Below, one piece after another: positions 26,281 to 35,919 of a DNA stretch of 64,000 nucleotides (positions are counted from its first letter, which is position 1; each line of letters opens with the position of its first letter). The translations under genes were made by a program, and so were the position numbers. The notes under the pieces were generated by a model. That model worked only from the letters and a program-made list of their open reading frames with translations, did no database searches and was not told the DNA's origin. Source of the DNA: Cyanomargarita calcarea GSE-NOS-MK-12-04C (lineage in GTDB: Bacteria; Cyanobacteriota; Cyanobacteriia; Cyanobacteriales; Nostocaceae); the NCBI GenBank assembly GCA_019359595.1, contig JAHHGZ010000007.1, forward strand, positions 62,001 through 126,000, read 5' to 3'.

Positions 26281-27840
26281 TCAATCCAAACCCTGAGTGT
26301 CCTGAAAGCTTTTGACAATGCGAGAAAGTTCTGCTTTTTCATCGATACTAACGCGGGTAGGCGCACCACTGATAATTCGTTCGTAATTGCGGAAGGAATC
26401 TTTAATATCTGGACCATCGGCTGTAATGTTGTACTCGCGAATTCCCTTATCATGCCAAGATCCCCGCATTTTGAATACGTTAATTGCTCGTGACATTTCT
26501 CCGCGAATTTCTACGTACTGTAGCATGATAATTGTGTCGGTAATCGTGGAGATATGGGAGTCTGTAATTGAATGCGATCCCATAAATTGGTCAGTTGTGT
26601 TGGTAAAAAATCCCGTAATTTCCTCTTGTTTTGCGTAGCCTGTGACACCAATCACAAACTGTCGGAAGGCATTATTGCTTACCCCTCGAGCCAGTGCGGA
26701 TAACGAGTCAATGGCAATTCGAGCTGGTTTAAATTCAGCAATTTCTGACTTAATAATTTGCAGATGATCTTCTAAACCAGTTGACTCAGGATAAGTACAA
26801 ATGATTTTCAACAAACCCAGACGTTCTAATTCCTCGAACTTTATTCCCCAAGAGGAAGCGTTGCGAGATAGCTGGGCGCGTGATTCTTCGTAGGCAAATA
26901 ATATGGACTTTTCATTATTCACACAGCCGTTTTCCAGAAATTTGCTGACTAATAAAGTCTTACCAGTGCCAGTCGCTCCTGTTGCTAAAATAATCGAATC
27001 TTTAAAGAATCCACCACCGCACATTTCATCTAGGGTTTTAACTCCCGAAGATACCCTGACATTAGAAGACCTTTGAGTTAAACGCATTGCTCCCAGCGGA
27101 AAAATATTTATTCCTTCATTGGTAATTGTAAAAGGATACTCGCCTTTCATATGTGTCGTACCGCGCAGTTTGAGAATTTCTAGCGTGCGGCGGCGGCGTT
27201 CCCCTTCTAACACGTTGCGGACAATTACCACATTATCGGAAACAAATTCTTCTACCCCAAATGAGGCTACAGGACCATATTCTTGACCGCGTTCTGTAGT
27301 AATAATCGTAATCACATTTAATTGTTTCAGCCGTGCTACCAGACGGAAAATTTCCCGTCGCACGACTCCCACTGCTTCATACTGCTGAAATATTGCTGTG
27401 ATTGAGTCTATTGATACTCGTCTTGCTTTGTACTTGCGAATCGCATATTGCAAGCGCTCAATCAGTGCAGACAAGTCAAAGTTACCGATGACATCTTGAC
27501 CTTCTGGATCGGGAGAGGCATCAAGTATAAATAATTTGCCTTCATCGATCAGACCTTGTAAATCCCACCCAAAACTCCAAGCATTTTTGATAATATCGCT
27601 TGGTGATTCTTCAAAGGTGACAAATACTCCTGCCTCATCAAAATAACTGATCCCGTTATAGAGGAACTGAAGAGAAAATAAGGTTTTGCCAGTCCCCGAG
27701 GTGCCGCTGACTAAGGTGGTTCTACCATTGGGCAAACCACCATGACTTACATCGTCAAAGCCCTCTATCATTGTCCGAATTTTTTCTACACCTCCAATCC
27801 TCGGTGTATTTTTTTTTCCTGCTTGGTCGTTTTCACTCAT
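26281..27840 (-). CDS. kaiC: Circadian clock protein KaiC
   Basis: A 519-residue double-domain RecA-like ATPase/autokinase, the same length as the Synechococcus protein. CI domain: Walker A GTSGTGKT (46-53) and catalytic Glu77/Glu78 (TFEES). CII domain: Walker A GATGTGKT (288-295) and EES at 318-320. The phosphorylation sites Ser431 and Thr432 are present in ITDSHISTITDT, with Thr426 replaced by the Asp-Ser context seen in the family. It forms a hexamer whose daily phosphorylation, driven by KaiA and reset by KaiB, keeps time. Third gene of kaiA-kaiB-kaiC; 58 bases after kaiB. Confidence 0.98.
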   Translation of the reverse strand: MSENDQAGKKNTPRIGGVEKIRTMIEGFDDVSHGGLPNGRTTLVSGTSGTGKTLFSLQFLYNGISYFDEAGVFVTFEESPSDIIKNAWSFGWDLQGLIDEGKLFILDASPDPEGQDVIGNFDLSALIERLQYAIRKYKARRVSIDSITAIFQQYEAVGVVRREIFRLVARLKQLNVITIITTERGQEYGPVASFGVEEFVSDNVVIVRNVLEGERRRRTLEILKLRGTTHMKGEYPFTITNEGINIFPLGAMRLTQRSSNVRVSSGVKTLDEMCGGGFFKDSIILATGATGTGKTLLVSKFLENGCVNNEKSILFAYEESRAQLSRNASSWGIKFEELERLGLLKIICTYPESTGLEDHLQIIKSEIAEFKPARIAIDSLSALARGVSNNAFRQFVIGVTGYAKQEEITGFFTNTTDQFMGSHSITDSHISTITDTIIMLQYVEIRGEMSRAINVFKMRGSWHDKGIREYNITADGPDIKDSFRNYERIISGAPTRVSIDEKAELSRIVKSFQDTQGLD

Positions 27841-27898
27841 TTGTTGTTACTTATAAATGGGAATTCAACCCAGTTCCTCGATTACTACAATCTGTCTG

Positions 27899-28216
27899 TT
27901 AATCTGAAAAATAATCTTCTTCTGTCAACTCTTCATATAATAAATCTAATCCAATCAAAACTTTTTCTCTGTCTGATAAATCCCCAATTATCTTACGGAC
28001 GGGCGGTGGTAGAATTTTAGACAATGTTGGCGTGGCTAAGATTTTATCTTCTTCTGCCAGTTGTGGATTTTTCATTACATCAATTACTTTCAAAGCATAA
28101 ACGCCCTGGAATTCTTGATCTAATATGTTTTTAAGCGTTTTTAATGCTCGTACTGAGTTTGGAGTGTTCCCGGCTACGTAAAGCTTGAGAACATAGGTTT
28201 TTCTGGCTTGATTCAT
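27899..28216 (-). CDS. kaiB: Circadian clock protein KaiB
   Basis: A 105-residue protein with the KaiB sequence [40 protein letters not shown] and [20 protein letters not shown], and an acidic tail ([11 protein letters not shown]). KaiB switches to a thioredoxin-like fold, binds KaiC and sequesters KaiA in the night phase. Likely co-transcribed with kaiC, 58 bases downstream; kaiA is 144 bases upstream. Confidence 0.98.
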   Translation of the reverse strand: MNQARKTYVLKLYVAGNTPNSVRALKTLKNILDQEFQGVYALKVIDVMKNPQLAEEDKILATPTLSKILPPPVRKIIGDLSDREKVLIGLDLLYEELTEEDYFSD

Positions 28217-28360
28217 ATGCTACAGGCTGTGTGTAGATGAACTACAATATGGGAATCTCGCTATTTTAGCCTACAGTAGTTTTATGGAAGTAAAGATGAC
28301 CGAGAATAAAGAGATGAGAAAGGAAAGCTCATATACACAAATAGTGCGCGGTTCGAGCTC

Positions 28361-28663
28361 TTATTTCCCAGAAACCCGATAAACTTCACATAAGTGAGCC
28401 AAGACATCAATTAACGTAATGCGGTAATCTAGCAATGATTCTTCGCTGCGCCCTTCCAACTTTAACTGTTTGGAAAATTCGTCAATCAGTTCCATATGAA
28501 TTTCTATGATTTGGGGCACAGGAATATTAGCACAAAATACTGCATTGATAAATTTATCAATTCTTCCTTTCACACTTTTGTCTGTGGTGAAGTAATTTAC
28601 AAGAATTATGCGATAGTCTAATTTTAGTTGCTGCAACAATGCCTGCTTATCGGCTGTGGTCAT
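28361..28663 (-). CDS. kaiA: Circadian clock protein KaiA, short form
   Basis: A 100-residue KaiA consisting only of the C-terminal four-helix dimerisation and KaiC-binding domain (QALLQQLKLDYRIILVNYF, LAHLCEVYRVSG). The N-terminal pseudo-receiver of the 284-residue unicellular KaiA is absent. This short form is characteristic of Nostoc/Anabaena relatives, so it is complete, not truncated. It stimulates KaiC phosphorylation. First gene of the clock cluster, 144 bases before kaiB; a separate kaiBC promoter in that gap is plausible. Confidence 0.96.
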   Translation of the reverse strand: MTTADKQALLQQLKLDYRIILVNYFTTDKSVKGRIDKFINAVFCANIPVPQIIEIHMELIDEFSKQLKLEGRSEESLLDYRITLIDVLAHLCEVYRVSGK

Positions 28664-29582
28664 GTGCTGAAAATTTTGGTCTTGTTGTTGTTTGTTTTTT
28701 CCCGGTACATAAAAAGATTGCTCTGCGTAATTGTTATTTAAAGTTTTATTTTAGCTGCATAGTGGAAAAAATTAATTTTAAGATCGTTGCAAGCCTAATT
28801 TTGATAGCACTTTTTTCGACGCCACGAACGGATCGATAAACCTAAAGTTTTACAATAGATTTTCTTGAACGAGCGAGCATTGATAACATCTATTATCACC
28901 GACTCCACAAAAATAGTATATTTAAGTAAATACACTAGTACTGCTGTTATGTGAAGACATGGCGAGTTTACAAATTGTTACAAACTTTCTGAAAGATTTA
29001 AAGAACGCAGGTTGTTTTATAGGGGTTGATAGTCTTGAAGGTGAGTGAGCCTTGGATGCATACACATGGAAGCACGTCCCAAAAGAAAACTTAAAGTTAA
29101 GTATTGAACTATTGCCGCAAGCAAAGAACCCATAATAGAATCCTTAATCTTGCTTGATAGTGAGATCCATTTCTATCTAAATATAGATTTTTTATTTTTC
29201 TCCTTGATAAGATACTTAAATTAACTTAAACCTTTGTCAGATTCTAAATCATTATAATTCCTAAAGGTTCTAAAGCGAATCTTTGGAGCCATAATTGTTT
29301 TAGTTGTTGCTATCGATCGGGAGTTTAAGCACCAGGTGCAGAAAGAGTGCGAAGCCGCTATTAATGACAGTCCGAGTGGAGAAATTAATCTCCATTCATC
29401 TGCCTCCAGTTTGCCAAAGACGGAAATCGACCTTGCAAATGTCCTGCAATAGGGCAACTTACCTCCCTAAGGGGCAGGGTGAGTAGGTTATCTGTAGTAT
29501 AAAAGCCGCAAAGGTAAACCTCGCCCTTGAAAAAAAGTCACAACCTCTGTACACCCACAGGAAAGGCTAATTTTCAAAGGCG
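28664..29582. other. Intergenic region between divergent kaiA and hybrid kinase gene
   Basis: About 900 bases with no firm gene; it must hold the promoters of kaiA and of the kinase. A 29-residue ATG frame (28959-29048, MASLQIVTNFLKDLKNAGCF...) is seen but has no clear ribosome site. No known RNA motif was recognised. Confidence 0.4.
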
Positions 29583-29699
29583 TTGCCGTTACAACCAAAA
29601 TTGCTGATTTCAGTCTTCTTTGAGGATATTGCCTCAGGCGTAAACACCAGAATTTATGAATGTAACTGGTTATGTCGGATGCTCACAGCCGCAGGAAGA

Positions 29700-32600
29700 A
29701 TGACACCCAAAAGTCTTATGCCAGTGTTAAAGTACCCTCTTTATGACTTTATTGCAACAGTACCCAAATGCCTAGAAACGACGACTCTAGCAGTTGTGTT
29801 GGAGATTTTTGAGCTTCAACAGTGTGATCGCTTGGTAATTGTGAATGAGCAAAAATACCCAGTGGGGTTGCTTTATGCTGCTCGTTTAGTACCACAATTG
29901 CTAGCAGTTGCAATAAGCGATCGCCCGAATCAGAATGCCCTCAAGAACGAACGCTATCAAAAATTTTTAGATTTAGAGCAAGCAGTTTCAACACTGAGTA
30001 CATCCCTAATTGAACCAATACAGACAATTCCAGCGTCATTACCTTTGGAGGAACTTGGTTGGTTTGTGCGTTCCAAACATGGCAAAATCAAGACTAGTTT
30101 AGACTGGGCATTAATTGACTCAGATAACGAATTCTTAGGGCTTGTAGATAGCTGCCAGTTGTTGCAATTTTTGGCTAAACTTCGAGTAGAAAATAGTTCT
30201 GTCGGTTCAGCCGCAATGAATTCAGAACGGGGTACTCGCAAGGAATATATTGACAAAAAAAGCGTTTTGAATACTGTAGCCTCTGCGACTGAATGCAAGA
30301 AGAAGGCAAATAAGAGTCATACAGTACAAGCTCAACCATTGATCCAACTATTAGAACGATTGCCTTGGCCTTTGATGTTACAAACGAGTACTGGTGAAGT
30401 GGTGACGCAAAATCCAGCTTGGTGGCAGCAATTGGGGGTATTCAAAGATCCAGAAGGAGTCAGACTACAGGTAGAAGCGATACTTGCCCCAACTGGAAAT
30501 GAACAATCAGAACATGGGAGCGAGAAAGTAGTTGGCACCTTTAATGTAAAAGGTGGAAAAAATCAACTCTCACGACAAGACAATACCACTGCGGCTTCGA
30601 GTGAAACAAGACCTGGCAATAACGTCAAAGAGCAACTGTCTCATGGTAGTAGATGCTATTGGGATAGTCAATTGAGTACTTGTACCTGTGTTGTCGAAGT
30701 GCAAAATGGTCAAGAGCGAATCTGGCAATTTGCCAAAATCCCATTAGATAGTCCCGAACTGAGAATTTTGAACCTTGAGTCACAATCTGGGCTGATTCAA
30801 GATCGGAATAATCGTATTTATACAGATTCGGAACTGAGGAACCAGCAAAGTCAGTCAAAATCCGGGCATCTCCAGTTTTGCGAATCAAACAGTAATGACC
30901 TATGGTTGGTATTGGCAACAGATGTTACCGAACAGCAACAACTTTGTAAAGAATTAGCGGCGAAGAATGCCGATTTAATTCAGCTTTTGCGGTTAAAGGA
31001 TGAGTTTTTAGCTTGTATTAGCCATGAATTAAAAACACCTTTGACTGCAGTTTTGGGGTTATCACGATTGCTAGCAGACAAGCAACTGGGAGAACTCAAC
31101 GAGCGTCAAGCGCGTTATGCAGGACTAATTCATCAAAGCGGACGGCACTTGATGAGTGTAGTCAATGACATATTAGACTTGACTCGCATGGAGACGGGGC
31201 AGATGGAATTAACTCCAACACCCGTGAATATTCGTGCCGTGTGCGATCGCGCTATCTCTGAAGCAAAAACCATCCACACTTCATCAAGCAAAACTCCAAT
31301 CAATGCGCCACTAACAGCAACACATCCACCAGACCACAAATTCAGCCTCTCAATAGAACAGGGCTTAGAACAGATGGTGGCTGATGAATTGCGCTTGCGC
31401 CAAATGCTGATACACCTGCTTTCCAACGCCTTGAAATTCACCGAAATCGGTGGAGAAATTGGGCTGAGTGTCACTATGTGGGAAGGTTGGGTTGCTTTTA
31501 CAATCTGGGATTCAGGCATTGGTATTCCCGAACATCAACAGCATTTAATTTTTCAAAAATTCCAACAATTAGAAAATCCCCTTACCCGCCAATTTGAAGG
31601 TACGGGTTTGGGCTTAGTTTTAACCAGAGCTTTGGCTCGTCTCCACGGTGGGGATGTCAGCTTCTTATCTGGTGAAGGCAAAGGCAGCCAGTTTACTTTA
31701 CTATTACCGCCTTGTCCCCCCAAAACCAACTTCGCCGAGCCAGAAATTACCAACCAGCGACCTCCAGAAACAGTCACAAAGCCTGTTAACCGACGAGCAA
31801 GAAAAACTAGAAATAGACTTGGGCAAGAATCAAAAATATTGCAACAAGTCTATCCGTCAATTAGTCCAGCCCTTTCATCATCTCACCTGCCCACATCCTC
31901 ACATCGGTTGGTATTGGTTGTGGAGGCTGTAGCCCGATACATCGATAACATGACCGAACACTTGACAGGTTTAGGTTATCGGGTGGTGATTGCTCGTTCC
32001 GGATGCGAGGCAGTAGAAAAAGCCCGTCGCTTGCAACCCAAGGCAATATTTTTAAATCCGTTGTTACCATTGCTGTCTGGTTGGGATGTGCTGACATTAC
32101 TCAAATCAGATGCTTCAACTCGCCATATTCCCGTAATCGTAACCGCGACAAGAGCCGAAAAAGACCAAGCTTATGCCAACCGGGCAGATGGCTTTTTGAG
32201 CTTACCAGTACAGCCACAAACTTTGGCACCGCTGTTAGAAAGTTTATGTACTACACCCGAAGCCAAGCAAATTACTCAAGATAATTGCGAAAATAACTCG
32301 ACAAACGCCCCATTGCGGATTCTCAGGTTGGTGAATGCGGAATTAGAATCTATCAATTGCCACCCCTCACTGCGGGAACACCGGGTTATAGAAGTGGATG
32401 ATTTAGATCAGGCAGAGCTTCTAGCACGAGTTTGGCAGTTTGATGTCGCATTGCTGGATACGTTCATGCCCAACGCCGGAGATTACCTAGAAAAACTTGC
32501 TCAACATCCCCGTTTAGCGGCTTTACCACTGGTTACGTGTAATGTGGAAATCACCCACGCAGCTTCTCTGGTGGCTGGATTGTCTGTGTTTCCTTGCTTA

Positions 32601-33173
32601 ACAGCATTTGGCACAGATCGCGAAGTCGGCAAAGCAGATCCTTTAGTTTCAGTACTACAAATTGCAGCGGGTATATGCTGTCCACCCAGCATTTTAGTGG
32701 TGGATTTCACAATGCTGCCAGATTTGCTAGGGGTTGATAGTTTAGAAGCAAATTCTCTCGCTAGTATCACTGATAGTTATGCTTACTCCTCCCATAACTC
32801 AAAACCGCTGGCAACTTCTCGTGGTTCTGAGTGGTTCCAAGCTTTGTTGCAATACCTGCAAACAGCAGGCTTGAAAGCAGCAATGGCTCGCTCTTGGGTA
32901 GAACTATTACAACAAATCCGCCATCAAAGCGTTGACTTACTGCTCCTACATTTGGGACAGTCCCCAGTTCATCAAGAGGTCCGTTCTGCACTGATCGCAT
33001 TGCAACAGCTACCTTTCGATAAGCCCCCAGTTTTGGTACTCGATCGCCGATTGAATCCGAGTGATGATGACGAAACTGTAGTGAATGCGATCGCGACTCA
33101 AATTCTTAAGCGTTCTATTTCAATGGAAGATTTGTTAAATCAAATCAATCAAACCTTGAATGTTAATGGTTAA
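29700..33173 (+). CDS. Hybrid sensor histidine kinase with degenerate receiver domains, beside kaiABC
   Basis: About 1157 residues from the ATG at 29700, preceded by GGAAGA; an ATG at 29679 or a TTG at 29583 are alternatives. Order: a CBS-like N-terminal region (LYDFIATVPKCLETTTLAVV); a spacer; HisKA with ISHELKTPLTAVLGLSRLL (His442); HATPase with LLSNALKFTE, DSGIGIP and GTGLGLVLTRAL; then three receiver-like units. The first (about 32000) has Asn for the phospho-Asp (AIFLNPLLPLLSGWD) and lacks the Lys. The second keeps only an Asp (VALLDTFMPN). The third has His (DLLLLHLGQSP). They look like protein-binding pseudo-receivers, as in the clock input kinase CikA. Divergent from kaiA. No transmembrane helix. 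Confidence 0.85.
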   Translation: MTPKSLMPVLKYPLYDFIATVPKCLETTTLAVVLEIFELQQCDRLVIVNEQKYPVGLLYAARLVPQLLAVAISDRPNQNALKNERYQKFLDLEQAVSTLSTSLIEPIQTIPASLPLEELGWFVRSKHGKIKTSLDWALIDSDNEFLGLVDSCQLLQFLAKLRVENSSVGSAAMNSERGTRKEYIDKKSVLNTVASATECKKKANKSHTVQAQPLIQLLERLPWPLMLQTSTGEVVTQNPAWWQQLGVFKDPEGVRLQVEAILAPTGNEQSEHGSEKVVGTFNVKGGKNQLSRQDNTTAASSETRPGNNVKEQLSHGSRCYWDSQLSTCTCVVEVQNGQERIWQFAKIPLDSPELRILNLESQSGLIQDRNNRIYTDSELRNQQSQSKSGHLQFCESNSNDLWLVLATDVTEQQQLCKELAAKNADLIQLLRLKDEFLACISHELKTPLTAVLGLSRLLADKQLGELNERQARYAGLIHQSGRHLMSVVNDILDLTRMETGQMELTPTPVNIRAVCDRAISEAKTIHTSSSKTPINAPLTATHPPDHKFSLSIEQGLEQMVADELRLRQMLIHLLSNALKFTEIGGEIGLSVTMWEGWVAFTIWDSGIGIPEHQQHLIFQKFQQLENPLTRQFEGTGLGLVLTRALARLHGGDVSFLSGEGKGSQFTLLLPPCPPKTNFAEPEITNQRPPETVTKPVNRRARKTRNRLGQESKILQQVYPSISPALSSSHLPTSSHRLVLVVEAVARYIDNMTEHLTGLGYRVVIARSGCEAVEKARRLQPKAIFLNPLLPLLSGWDVLTLLKSDASTRHIPVIVTATRAEKDQAYANRADGFLSLPVQPQTLAPLLESLCTTPEAKQITQDNCENNSTNAPLRILRLVNAELESINCHPSLREHRVIEVDDLDQAELLARVWQFDVALLDTFMPNAGDYLEKLAQHPRLAALPLVTCNVEITHAASLVAGLSVFPCLTAFGTDREVGKADPLVSVLQIAAGICCPPSILVVDFTMLPDLLGVDSLEANSLASITDSYAYSSHNSKPLATSRGSEWFQALLQYLQTAGLKAAMARSWVELLQQIRHQSVDLLLLHLGQSPVHQEVRSALIALQQLPFDKPPVLVLDRRLNPSDDDETVVNAIATQILKRSISMEDLLNQINQTLNVNG

Positions 33174-33189
33174 GAGTATTCCATTGAAG

Positions 33190-33290
33190 AAGGAAGAGGT
33201 TTATATATGTGGATACAGAACCCCAACTCAAAACGGACGACCTGTTTATTGTCGGGGTATTAAACCCCCTGCTCCCGGATAGATAAAAAA
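33190..33290. repeat. Dispersed repeat, inverted copy near 47425-47510
   Basis: The stretch after the kinase gene (GAGGTTTATATATGTGGATA, AACGGACGACCTG, TCGGGGTATTAAACC) matches the reverse complement of about 47425-47510 with scattered differences. Both copies adjoin GAAGGAAGA/TTCTTCC heptamers. No coding capacity. Confidence 0.55.
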
Positions 33291-33328
33291 TATCCAAAAT
33301 AAATCTCGTCGGATCAATTAGTGGTAAA

Positions 33329-33916
33329 TTAACTTTTAATAGCCTGAGTAAATTGCTCTACAGCGTCGTACTGGTCGGGCATTGAGATATACCGTAGTAA
33401 CAGAGCTTTGTTTAAATCTGGGAAGAAAGTACTACGGTCAACTTCCTCATACTCACCTGATGTATTTAAACGAAATATTCGCATAGAGTCAGATTTCCAA
33501 AACCAAACTTCTGGTACTCTTTTGGGTTTGTACAGTTCTTTTCTGTTAATGGTGCCACTAGTGATAATAACTTCAATAACAATGTCTGGGGTTTCTTTAT
33601 TACTGCCAATGCAATAAGACTCATCGGGTGTCCCAGAAGCATAACCCGGTTCTTCTAAAGTGAAACCACCACGTCCGTAGAATCTAATTCCCTTTACTCT
33701 CATATAGGCTTCTAGCAAATAACCAAGAGTTCTTTTCACGTACTCATGCTTATCTCCAATGGGGGACATAATTTCTAAAGTTCCTGACAAATACGACAGT
33801 CGGACATTGCGATTGTCTTTTAGTTGTGCCTCAATACCTTTGAATTGCTCCCAAGAAATATCAGGCAGAGTTAATAGTTTCTCAATAGTCCGATTGTCTA
33901 AAAATTGGATGCTCAT
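33329..33916 (-). CDS. Uma2-family putative restriction endonuclease
   Basis: A 195-residue protein of the Uma2 (DUF820) family, PD-(D/E)XK-fold proteins expanded to tens of copies in cyanobacteria. Core motifs: SGTLEIMSPIGDKHEYVKRT, TPDIVIEVIITSG (catalytic Asp, Glu) and VPEVWFWKSDSMRIF. The activity of chromosomal copies is unproven. Stand-alone. A second member lies at 44264-44827. Confidence 0.88.
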   Translation of the reverse strand: MSIQFLDNRTIEKLLTLPDISWEQFKGIEAQLKDNRNVRLSYLSGTLEIMSPIGDKHEYVKRTLGYLLEAYMRVKGIRFYGRGGFTLEEPGYASGTPDESYCIGSNKETPDIVIEVIITSGTINRKELYKPKRVPEVWFWKSDSMRIFRLNTSGEYEEVDRSTFFPDLNKALLLRYISMPDQYDAVEQFTQAIKS

Positions 33917-34028
33917 AGAACCTCGCTTTTAAGTAGCTCTCATGAACTCTTTCCACAATAATAATATAAACTCTTGTGGGGTGCGCCGAAAAGCCCACCC
34001 GAGCGAGAAAAACAGCATTCGATGTCAA

Positions 34029-35783
34029 TCAATTCTTTAAAGGAACTCGAATTAACTGATAAGCACCTTTAGTCCCTAAACTTTCATAGTCCCTTGGCTG
34101 CAAACCAATTTCTGGAAAGTTGGTTGGCTGAGAAAGAACCAGCAGTGAGGGAGGCTGTAATTTTTTTGCAGCTTGGTTTTTAATATAGTCTGCGGCCTCG
34201 CCATTAGAACCGAGGTAATTTACAGTATGTTTTGTATAGAAAGTAACTGACGGCTTTTTGAAACCAACCATCACCAATTCTTCATTGGGTTGTCGTCTCT
34301 CTATGACAGTTGCCGACAATTGCCGTAAGGGTAGCTGACGTTCTCGATCCATCAGTAAGAAAGTCGGCATCAGCACAACAATCAAAAACGCCGCAAACCC
34401 CAGCAAATTCACACTCATCAGCCAAGTCCGACGACGACGAATCATCAAGAATGCCATGATAATCGCACTCAAGAGCCAAATCACACCACCCAAAGAAGCT
34501 ACATTCGACTGTCTGAGCAATTGCGGGAAGTTTGGTGCTGATGGATCGGGTCCAATTAACTGCGGTACGTAGAATAATGCGACTGCCAAGGTTGATAAAA
34601 AGGCGACATTTACCCAACCAGTCCAGAAGAGGGAGGGAAGAGGTGAGGAAGAAGCTTTTAATAAGTTGCCCCATAACAATGCTACCAAAATAGCTGCTGC
34701 GGGCATTAAAGGTAGGACGTAGCTGGGGAGTTTGGTGACAGAAACGCTGAAAAAGGCAAAGATACAAATAAACCAGAAGAAGGCAAATAAACCGAGTTGT
34801 GCAGAACGTTCTTGAGAGCGCCAATGTCTTCGCTGCCAAAACTTCACGTTTGCGATCGCCACTGGCAAATAGATTGAATATGGCGCAAAGCCTAACAGCA
34901 CTACTATAAAATAAAAATACCAGGGTGCCGAATGACGGTTTACAACGCTCGTAAAGCGTTCGAGGTTGTGATATCCAAAAAAGGCATCAATATAAGTCCA
35001 GCCATTGCGCTGAATCACCAGCACGTACCAGGGCAGTGATAAGATTAAGATAATTAATATACCGAGTAAGGGGCGCATTTCCCGCATAACTTGCCGCAAA
35101 TTCCCCAAATAAAGCAGAAACGCACCGACAATCAGCCCCGGTAAAACGATTCCGACTGGACCCTTAGTCAAAATTGCGCCAGCAATTAGCACGTAGCAAG
35201 CTATGTACCACCGGAGTTGAATTACTGGTTTATTCGGCTGGGCGTAACCGAGAAAAAAGCATAATAAAGATAATGCAATACAGGCGGTGAGTAGCATATC
35301 TGACACACCGGCTCTCGCCCAGACGATCATTTCCGGACTCAGTGCCATGAAAGCGGGGGCTAAAGCGGCTGTTAACCAGCGTCGAGAAGGACGCTCTAGA
35401 TGTTCTAAATCATCTTCCCTTGCCAACTGCCACTGCACAACATATAGACTTAAACCAAGTACTGCCATCGCCGCGATCGCACTCGGTAAACGCACTGCCC
35501 ATTCATTCACACCGATAATTTTATAGGCGATCGCCTGACACCAATAAATCAGCGCTGGTTTATCAAAACGAGTTTCACCATTGAAAAATGGCGTAATCCA
35601 ATCACCCGTAAGATACATTTGGCGGGAAGCTTCAGCAAACAGTGGCTCTGTTTCATCAATCAAGCCAACATTTCCCAAATTCCAACCATAAGCTAACCAA
35701 CCAAGTAAACTCAACCACAAAGTTGCAAAAGTCACAGCAAGGACTGGACGCTTTCCTAGATTCTGAAACCACTGATTAGTCAT
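34029..35783 (-). CDS. GT39/PMT_2-family glycosyltransferase (ArnT-like)
   Basis: A 584-residue integral membrane glycosyltransferase with about 12 hydrophobic segments. The first periplasmic loop carries the family acidic motif (GLIDETEPLFAEASRQM) followed by TGDWITPFFNGETRFDKP, as in ArnT and protein mannosyltransferases that use polyprenyl-phosphate sugars. The last 110 residues form a soluble periplasmic domain (LVMVGFKKPSVTFYTKHTVN). Substrate unknown; transfer to a lipid or surface glycan is typical. Followed by AGTCATT-type heptamers overlapping its start side. Confidence 0.88.
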   Translation of the reverse strand: MTNQWFQNLGKRPVLAVTFATLWLSLLGWLAYGWNLGNVGLIDETEPLFAEASRQMYLTGDWITPFFNGETRFDKPALIYWCQAIAYKIIGVNEWAVRLPSAIAAMAVLGLSLYVVQWQLAREDDLEHLERPSRRWLTAALAPAFMALSPEMIVWARAGVSDMLLTACIALSLLCFFLGYAQPNKPVIQLRWYIACYVLIAGAILTKGPVGIVLPGLIVGAFLLYLGNLRQVMREMRPLLGILIILILSLPWYVLVIQRNGWTYIDAFFGYHNLERFTSVVNRHSAPWYFYFIVVLLGFAPYSIYLPVAIANVKFWQRRHWRSQERSAQLGLFAFFWFICIFAFFSVSVTKLPSYVLPLMPAAAILVALLWGNLLKASSSPLPSLFWTGWVNVAFLSTLAVALFYVPQLIGPDPSAPNFPQLLRQSNVASLGGVIWLLSAIIMAFLMIRRRRTWLMSVNLLGFAAFLIVVLMPTFLLMDRERQLPLRQLSATVIERRQPNEELVMVGFKKPSVTFYTKHTVNYLGSNGEAADYIKNQAAKKLQPPSLLVLSQPTNFPEIGLQPRDYESLGTKGAYQLIRVPLKN

Positions 35784-35919
35784 TAGTCATTAGTCATTAG
35801 TCAATAGTCAATAGTCACTAGTCATCAGCCACTAGTCAATAGTCGTTGGTTACTTATTTATTTGTTCCTAGTTTCAAGCCATACCCAATCACTAACAACC
35901 ATTGATCGTTGACCATTGA
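35784..35919. repeat. AGTCATT/AGTCAAT heptamer tract
   Basis: Imperfect tandem heptamers (AGTCATT, AGTCAAT, AGTCACT) fill the gap between the glycosyltransferase and the lipoprotein gene; an inverted form (TTGACTATTGACT) occurs at about 35910-35928, allowing a hairpin. Confidence 0.6.

Noticed and set aside
28959-29048. 29-residue frame upstream of the clock-adjacent kinase
   Set aside because: Too short, weak ribosome site and no recognised similarity; kept only as a note in the intergenic entry.
29221-29580. Possible structured RNA before the hybrid kinase gene
   Set aside because: Scanned for RNase P, tmRNA and cobalamin-type motifs by eye and found none; no convincing stem-loop set.
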